In this document: one piece after another, positions 58,711-64,000 of the stretch | How positions within the stretch are numbered: position 1 is the stretch's first letter | How the letters are laid out: the number at the start of each line of letters is the position of its first letter | DNA from: Branchiostoma floridae | Taxonomy: Eukaryota > Chordata > Leptocardii > Amphioxiformes > Branchiostomatidae | Reading direction: 5' to 3' | DNA: 64,000 bases | Assembly (NCBI RefSeq): GCF_000003815.2 | Contig: NC_049994.1 | Location: 903,910-967,909 of the forward strand | Notes under the pieces: model-generated | The model's input: the letters and a program-made list of their open reading frames with translations, nothing else | What the model was told of the DNA's origin: nothing | Database searches by the model: none | Translations under genes and position numbers: made by a program

Positions 58711-60039
58711 CTTGATGCGCTTACGGGAAGAAATCTTGGATAACTCTGCTGGACTCCGTCGTGTAGAAATCCAAAAGTTTCCGAGTTTTCCAAGTTTCCG
58801 TTCTCCAGTTGGCTCTAGTGAAATTCAAGCCCTGTCTTGCCTCTAAGAGTACGTCTGTATGGTAGAAATGTATATGTCAAGTTTCTTTTCATAAACTTGT
58901 GAGGTGCTCTAAAATTCTCCACTGTCCAATCCCACTGACAGTTTGACTGAACAAAAGACCTGTTGTTCTAGTATGAAGTGGGGCAGTGAAGTCCTCTGAC
59001 ATGCAGTATTTGAAGAGGTTGATTCTGAAAAATAAACAACATATTCGAAGTTATCACTTAATAATGATAAGAAACACAAGAGATTAGTAAGTATGAAATA
59101 GTAACTCGAACATTACTCTCATGTCCCAAATAAACGCACCGGTATTTTTTTCAGCCTCAAAATCTACCTGGTACATTCTTATTTCCAACAGTACGTTTAT
59201 CTATTTATTTTTTCAAATTGGGCGCTAACCAGGGACCCCCCACAAATCATGAAAGTTTATGTTTTTCTGTCCAAATTTCACCTGCACAAATTTCAACAAC
59301 ACACAAAATAGTCCATGGGCCTGACAGGTTTTTGGTACAGAGACAAGGGCGACTGAACTGAACTGAACTACACCCCTGAAGTCAAGGTCCTCATCGACTC
59401 CCGAAGGACGAACATCATCAGAGAGACAAGAGAGTTGTGCTATAATGGATTTTTGTATTAGCAGGAACCAAAGTTTATCTTAAGCTAATTAATCTTAAAG
59501 CTATGATAACCAGTTGTCATGCACAGCTTTCTGACTGTAATCACGTGACCAAGACTTAGTGACATAATCCAAATTGACCTGGCCATTTGGTCCTTTATTG
59601 AAAGGGACGGGATAGACAATACTAGAGTTATTCCCTTTTAAAGTCTGACAATAAACCTGCCCTGCAGTTCCAAAACAAGCCGCTAGGGGGCCCAAACATA
59701 TTATACCACTAAGTGACTTACTCTCGGCATCAAGAGCTGTCTACCACTTAAAAATCATAGTCGCAGAATGTCCAGAATTCGAGACACCAAACCAGGAAGT
59801 TCCACTGCAGTACTATAACAGACCGCTAGGAGGCCCATAATCTAATCGTCTTCAGGTTTCATGAAGACCTTCTTACATACCGAATATCAATACAATCTAT
59901 CCAGGCGTTCTTGAGTTATGGTGATCTTCTACATACACACAAACATGCAGCTAAAGCATTTCGGCATCTTTCATTGTTTTCAACTGACATAAATTTCTAG
60001 TCATTGAAGCTCCGTTCTTACTTTATAAGCTATAGTATG

Positions 60040-60389
60040 CAGGGTTCGAAATACCACCTGAATATGCAGGTTAGTGCAGGTAAAATTGGAGCTGTGCAGG
60101 TATTTCTGGTGTCTACCTGCACCTAACCTGCACTGGTCCATGCACTGGGTTTTATACAAAAATGTCACATGATGTAGGTGTATGTGGATTGTTATTAGCT
60201 GCATTGACTGTTACGATTAGAATCTAAGTATAAAAGAAAAAATAGCAATGGTTCCTGATAGATGAACAATTTTAGTATGATCCATACTTCCCAAATTCAG
60301 AGTAGTGCAGGTAAAATTTGTCTGGTGCAGGTAATTTCAATGTTACCTGCACCAGTGCAGGTTTGCAGAAAAAAGTATTTCGAGCCCTG
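60040..60389. mobile_element. hAT-type MITE (350 bp), target duplication eroded
   Basis: CAGGGTTCGAAATAC at the left and GTATTTCGAGCCCTG at the right are inverted. The interior has many CAGGT/ACCTGCAC units (AGTGCAGGTAAAATT repeated). Flanks share only GTATG. It lies in the cullin-1 5' intron. Confidence 0.6.
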
Positions 60390-60439
60390 GTATGTAATAC
60401 ACTATATCTTCACCCCACCATCCATGTAACCGCTTTTTT

Positions 60440-61530
60440 ACCTCCATGAAAAAATGGAGGTATAGTTTTGAGTGTGTCTGTGTGTGTGTGTGTCTGTGTG
60501 TGTGTCTGTCTGTGTGTCCGCATATTTGTGGTCAGCATAACTTGAGAACCTCTTGATGGACTACGATGATATTTGGTATGTAGGTAGGGGTTGGGAAGAC
60601 GAAGGTCAAGGTCAATTTTGGGCCCCCTGGTGTGTGGCCTTGGTACTGCAGCGCAACTTCCGGTTTTGCTATCTCGGTGTTCTGAACATGCTATGGTCAA
60701 GATTTTTAAGTATTAGATAGCTCTTGTGCTCAGGAAAAAATTACGCAAGTTTGGGCCCCCTAGCGTCTAGTTTTGGGATAGCAGGGGCATTTTTGTCAAA
60801 AACTTCTGACGAGGATAACTCAAGAAGGAAACAACGGATTTTCATGATTTTTGGTGTATAGGTACCTTAGACAATGTTGTACAAGATTAAATACTAATTA
60901 TGCAAAATAAGAGTACATTTGCATAATTAATGAGGATATTATATCATGGCAGTTTTTTCAATGTATCTCTTGTCCTGGATGTGATATGGTCTTGACATTT
61001 GGCTGGTAGATAGCTTGCAGTGTCATGACAAAGTGGGGCAGGTTTCAGCCCCCTAACATTTAATTTCGGAACTGCAGGGGCGTTTTTGTCAAGACATTCT
61101 AAAGAGGATAACTGCAGAAACGATTGATGGATTGGCATCATATTAGGCATGCGGGTACCTTAGGCAAAGATGTTCATAATGATATACATTTTATGCAAAT
61201 GAGGACTTAATTTGCATAATTAATGAGGAAATTGTATAATTCCATTGTTTTCAATAACTGGACTTCAATAAATGTAACACATGTTAACTATGATAGGTGG
61301 AATATAAGCAGATACTAAATATGGTAATGAGGAACTTATTTGCATAATTTATGTAAAAATTGCAAAAACGCTTTATGATTAATAATGGGAATTTTATAAT
61401 TGTGACATGTGTACGTTATTCAATGATTAACAACACCATGCATAAATTATCTTAATGTGTTAGTCAATTGCATGGAATCTACGAAAGCTCTAAATTTTCA
61501 TGGAGGTATGAGGTCGCCGAACTCTAGTCT
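60440..61530 (+). repeat. Large CTCCATGAAA dispersed repeat, longest copy (about 1.1 kb)
   Basis: Opens with the palindrome ACCTCCATGAAAAAATGGAGGT, then a TG-rich tract, a TCAGCATAACTTGAGAACC block and a GGGCCCCCTGGTGTGTGGCC block. Two AT-rich modules with ATGCAAATGAGGACTTAATT follow. It closes with TTTTCATGGAGGTATGAGG. Shorter minus copies are at 44147-45592. Start-only remnants are near 31458, and single blocks at 56030, 59660 and 59800. There is no open frame of note. Confidence 0.65.
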
Positions 61531-61650
61531 CGTTGTAGAAAGGTCCAGATGAATCTTGTCCTTTCTGACATATCAAAAACATAAAAAAGTTTGCACTTTG
61601 TGTAACAGCGAGTAGGTGGCGCTTTCACGTCTATAATGACTTCACGATTA

Positions 61651-61806
61651 CTGAAAATGCAGAAACTTTCACGGTGGATTAATGTTTTTCCACCAACAGT
61701 AAGAGATTACAGTGCATGGTGCTACAGTGAAATTAAAACCACCGCGAAAAGACTTTTTTTCCAATTACGCAAAATCAAATCTCCGCTAACTTAAATGCAT
61801 TTACAG
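61651..61806. mobile_element. TA-flanked CTGTAAATGC MITE, copy 3 (156 bp, internally deleted)
   Basis: Ends CTGAAAATGCAGAAACTTTC and CTTAAATGCATTTACAG, with TA at 61649-61650 and 61807-61808. It is missing about 50 bp near the left part compared with the other two copies. Confidence 0.75.
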
Positions 61807-62645
61807 TAATTACCTCTCATAGGCTAATTCATTAAAGCAAAAAACCCAGGGCCAAACTTTCAGAGATGTTGGAGATGACACTATTCTTTTGTTTAAAAGA
61901 TTATTTCGAAAGTTTTAAGGTCTCATTGATGTACGTGTATTACTCCAAGTTGGTACCTTAAAATAGACCCGACCAAAAAAATAAACGGCTAAATTGACAT
62001 GGATGTTTTTAGCGGTGAGGGATTCCCTTTCAGCCAGCCGAACTAATCTCAAAAATTAAATTGGTGAAAGTTTGTTTGTAACTGAAGAAATTAGCAGGCA
62101 AAGTTTGGCAGCCGTGCACTAGGTCTGAGGCACACAGTCCTGAGTTGTGGGGCTGTACACTAACAGCGAAAAAGTGCCTCCTGCGGGGATTGACTAATTG
62201 TAGTTTGTAATTGCTATAAACAAAGAACATATATCAATTTGTCGTTGGCAATTTTTTCCCCACGATATAGGCATAATATAGGGTGAATGTGTTCAACATA
62301 GAATGAATAATATGCTGACATTTGCTGTAGCTTCATTATGGACGAGTCCATATAAAACACGTATTTCAACATAGAAGTATTTGGGAAGAAAAAAAGTCAT
62401 CATGAGACCACAAGGAATTATATGCCCCCCTCCCCACAGATCTTCCTTTTTTTGTTCTGGCACAAATTTTGTTCCATCGTGAAACTTTGGGAGACAATAA
62501 CCTTCGGGACGCAAATTAAAACTTGCTGGTATAACGGGACGTAAAGTGGATCACCTGTTATTTTGGAGGGCTAAAGCGAAAAGAATTAATCGTCGCCTGT
62601 AGTCAAAATTTGAAAATGATCAAAATACACTGACGTCTTTCTCAC

Positions 62646-62720
62646 CCAACAAAAATGGCGGCCTCCTGACATCCGTCTGTTGACACAAAGAATGGAACGG
62701 TTCTGTCCGTTGTTTTACGA
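62646..62720 (-). promoter_or_regulatory. Candidate CUL1 first (non-coding) exon with YY1-type start element
   Basis: On minus, a possible donor (TTGTTGG then GTGAGAAAG) ends at 62646. Directly before it is GGCCGCCATTTTT, which on plus is AAAAATGGCGGCC, the YY1 motif common at starts of housekeeping genes. The CUL1 coding exon has an acceptor at 59026, so an upstream non-coding exon is required, and this is the best candidate I see. It is an inference without transcript support. Confidence 0.4.
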
Positions 62721-64000
62721 TAATTCTACACCCAAAGGACAAAGGCCCTTAGTTGCTTACCCGAAAAGTATTCACCAGCCTCTAGCTTTCATCGCTGTGG
62801 TTATATCAAAGACCTAACAAGGAAAAGCGAACATTTTCTTACCATTTGTACTACCACGCAAGATCACTCCTGGCCCCCTCACGACTAAGTAGAATACTGC
62901 AGGTGGATCGCCTGGGACCAGTTAGTCGTATGTAAATAAGTCATATGTAAATAAGCAACCCTGCTCCTTTAGTCTTCCAAGAAGCAACTGCCAAGAAGCT
63001 TGATAATTTCTAACCCCTTTGCATCCAACTTATGGTACATCCAATTGTTTTGGTATCCTGGCGTGCATTATATTGTCATGTCGTAATCTCCATGGAGGTG
63101 AAAATAATTTACATACTTGTGACTGATCGAATGAAGGATCGTACCAAAGTTGAGTAAGGTGGAGAAAACGTCTTCATGACATATTGAAACATAAACAATT
63201 GCAGTAAAAAAAGGTAGAACTGTTTCCAGTATCTAAATATATCTTAGTTTCATATGTACGTATATAATCGTTGCTATTACGATTTGTTGTTCCTTTTAGA
63301 TTAACTCCCCCATTTTTTACATGGTATCATACCATCCATTTCCTGTTTCCAATATGGCGCACCGGGCCTGAAGGTAAATATTTACGAATATTTACTTTTT
63401 GTATGTACGAATTTTCTCCCCTTTTCTTCGTCATGTGCAGATTTTCTTTTTTAAGAGACTGTTATGGCGCTGAATTGACTATAGTCTAAAGGGCAAATAT
63501 GATCCACTCGCAATTTTTTCGCCAATTGAATTTTTCTTCTTTTGGAGTGATTCTTTATATTTGACATAACTGTAACGTAACGGAGCGAGCTCTGGCCTTC
63601 AAGCGCTTGTCTAGATTTTCAGTGTTTAAGGGATAACTTTATATTGTAACCTAGAGTTCGGGTACCTCATACATATATACCTGCATACCATCTTCAGTCG
63701 AGGGAGGAGTAGACTCCTGTAGTGGACTGATCTTGTCACTTACATGAAATCTTTTGCGCTGTGGCTATTGACACACTGAGTGTGCCTATAGCCTAAACAG
63801 CGGTCAGTCTTAATACCGGAAAACACAGGAAAACACAGTTAACCACCGGAAAACACCGGAAAACACATGAAGGAGTGTACAATCTACTGAAATACAGTAT
63901 GTTTTGATGAGTAAACATGACAGGTCGCTATGTTTTGCCACAGAATAATCTACCCATGGCCCTGGAATGAAGAAATCGTCAGAAAATGCATGAGACGACG
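62721..64000. other. Right-hand spacer, nothing assignable
   Basis: AT-rich sequence with short open frames only. Near 63353 a CAATATGGCGCACC motif precedes a possible donor at 63374-63375, which might be the start of another gene on plus, but there is too little to call it. From 63820 a few ACCGGAAAACAC units are repeated. Confidence 0.3.

Overview
The window is invertebrate-chordate nuclear DNA, most likely an amphioxus (Branchiostoma). Genes are split into many short GT-AG exons. The recognisable proteins are close to vertebrate orthologues (a PEA3-group ETS factor, COX11, cullin-1). Introns and spacers are crowded with MITEs, LINE fragments, microsatellites and dispersed repeats. There is one 100-N assembly gap (5796-5895). 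No bacterial, viral or CRISPR content was seen. The species call is an inference; no database search was possible.

Layout. 1-10 kb: a plus-strand gene in at least six exons for an unrecognised, probably single-pass membrane protein, its 5' end off the window, its introns full of Harbinger-type MITEs and LINE debris. 10.1-23.4 kb: an ETV1/4/5 (PEA3) orthologue on minus, 11 coding exons, 493 aa, complete start to stop. 23.4-29.9 kb: a repeat-dominated spacer with nested elements. 29.9-32.6 kb: COX11 on plus, 5 coding exons, 269 aa. 34.4-39.5 kb: a CDP-alcohol phosphatidyltransferase resembling phosphatidylinositol synthase on minus, 7 exons, 202 aa, with a decayed mariner in one intron. 40.4-62.7 kb: cullin-1 on minus, 19 coding exons, 771 aa, plus a likely 5' non-coding exon near 62.65 kb. 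62.7-64 kb: nothing assignable.

The genes are unrelated in function: a developmental transcription factor, a mitochondrial copper chaperone, a membrane lipid enzyme and the SCF ubiquitin-ligase scaffold. They do not form an operon-like unit.

The most unusual structure is a roughly 2.07-kb, 31-bp minisatellite in the CUL1 intron after coding exon 7. It is in exact register with that exon's 5' splice site, so the intron carries dozens of copies of its own donor sequence. Other notable structures are MITEs with clear target-site duplications, transposons nested inside transposons, a MITE whose core contains a 41-bp segment also present about 0.6 kb away, and a 62-bp perfect direct repeat between two convergent genes.
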